Assembly: GCF_001691565.1 (NCBI RefSeq)
Contig: NZ_MAYO01000003.1
Coordinates: 62,001 to 126,000, forward strand
Length of the DNA stretch: 64,000 nucleotides
Origin: Microbacterium oleivorans
GTDB taxonomy: Bacteria > Actinomycetota > Actinomycetes > Actinomycetales > Microbacteriaceae
Reading direction: 5' to 3'
Shown here: piece after piece, positions 63,552-64,000 of the stretch
Numbering within the stretch: the stretch's first letter is position 1
How the letters are laid out: each line of letters begins with the position of its first letter
The notes under the pieces: model-generated
Seen by the model: only the letters and a program-made list of their open reading frames with translations
Told to the model about the DNA's origin: nothing
The model's database searches: none
Position numbers and translations under genes: made by a program

Positions 63552-64000
63552 GTGCCCGCGCTTCGTGAGCATTTCCGCTCCGCCGACCTCGGCGAGGCGG
63601 AGGCGTACATCAACCGCAGTTACGGGAGCGTCGATCTCGACGCGCAGGATCTCGTCTTCGAGGAATCGAGTGCCGGCGACGAGCGGTTCGGGCTCCGACG
63701 ACTCAACATCCGCGGCGGCTACAGCGCCGAGTGCGACCTCGATGCCGTCATCGTCGTGCACAGCGACGCGCGTTATGAGTGGGAGATCGACGGCGAGCGG
63801 GGGGACGCGGCGCACCCGGTCCTGTTCCAGCCGGGTTCGACCCTCGCGTGCCGGCTCCAGGACACCCGCGTTCAGGTCGTCGCCCTGCCGATGGACGCGC
63901 TCACGGACCTTGCGCGAACTGTCTACAACGACGACACCGTGACGGTGCGTTTCGACGGGACGCGGGCTGCGGATCCGGCCCTTCTGCGCGCATGGCAGTC
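63552..64000 (+). CDS. N-terminal part of a second AraC-like regulator (partial)
   Basis: 149 codons open to the end of the window from GTG 63552 (GAAAGGA 6 nt upstream). LREHFRSADLGEAEAYINRSYG and a beta-rich stretch with LLFQPG-like VLFQPGSTLACRL match the N-terminal AraC-binding-like domain of the regulator at 62126-63058 in layout. The truncated end is LLRAWQ, at the point where that protein has LQRHWES. The DNA-binding half would lie beyond the window, so the class is inferred. Confidence 0.6.
   Translation, partial: MPALREHFRSADLGEAEAYINRSYGSVDLDAQDLVFEESSAGDERFGLRRLNIRGGYSAECDLDAVIVVHSDARYEWEIDGERGDAAHPVLFQPGSTLACRLQDTRVQVVALPMDALTDLARTVYNDDTVTVRFDGTRAADPALLRAWQ

Overview
This window is high-GC (about 70%) chromosomal DNA of an actinobacterium, most likely Microbacterium or a close relative in Microbacteriaceae. 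The evidence is the codon usage, the many GTG starts, TANNNT-type -10 elements, actinobacterial families (CarD-like RID in Mfd, DUF501, DUF4245, DUF4307, DUF6264, a Microbacteriaceae small protein of the DUF7882 type) and gene order. Two blocks follow the order I remember from Mycobacterium tuberculosis. The first is glmU-prs / rplY-pth-mfd-mazG / eno-ftsB-DUF501. The second is greA-DUF4307 / hemolysin III-prenyltransferase / phoH-fumC-DUF4245-xseB-xseA-ispH-ychF. I see no insertion sequence, prophage, plasmid function or CRISPR array.

Layout. 1-3.8 kb: end of an Eis-like acetyltransferase, a small membrane protein, an ABC-F ATPase, an RNA pseudouridine synthase and a MarR regulator. 3.8-6.4 kb: tRNA-Gln abutting glmU, which overlaps prs. 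6.5-14 kb: an accessory block interrupting the conserved order. It holds an FMN-binding lipoprotein, ApbE flavin transferase and a fused NqrB/RnfD-like membrane domain + ferredoxin-reductase-like protein, then a convergent two-component system, a VanZ-like protein, gnd and a 38-residue membrane protein. 14-25 kb: rplY (L25) with a long structured leader, pth, mfd, ppc, an amino-acid antiporter, mazG, hisS. 25-30 kb: YdeI/OmpdA-like protein, SGNH hydrolase, APC permease, an autoregulated GntR + DUF1648 pair, an O-methyltransferase. 30-36 kb: eno, ftsB-like, DUF501, a subtilisin-like membrane protease, NDH-2, an unusual tRNA-Leu(UAA), a membrane protein. 36-45.7 kb: lemA, AI-2E family exporter, ilvA, greA, hemolysin III, a cis-prenyltransferase, phoH, a second two-component system. 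45.7-58.6 kb: fumC, beta-carbonic anhydrase, DUF4245, xseBA, ispH, a large secreted Ig-repeat/lectin/M23 cell-wall protein, fba divergent from glpX, rmuC, a DnaQ-like exonuclease. 58.7-64 kb: ychF, a low-GC HNH nuclease gene, an alpha/beta hydrolase lacking its nucleophile, and two AraC-type regulators flanking a DUF7882-type gene.

How the genes work together. Central carbon metabolism is well represented (gnd, ppc, eno, fumC, fba, glpX), with NDH-2 for respiration. Envelope supply comes from glmU, the cis-prenyltransferase, ispH, the ftsB-like protein and the M23 protein. Genome maintenance and nucleotide hygiene are covered by mfd, xseAB, rmuC, the DnaQ-like exonuclease and mazG; translation by hisS, pth, L25, ychF, the ABC-F protein and two tRNAs. 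The most system-like accessory element is the flavinylation-linked electron-transfer cassette at 6.5-9.4 kb with the adjacent sensor/regulator pair. A window-wide feature is the number of genes whose start codon lies exactly where transcription should start from a TANNNT -10 box (12 with a 6-nt gap, 2 with 7 nt), implying widespread leaderless mRNAs.
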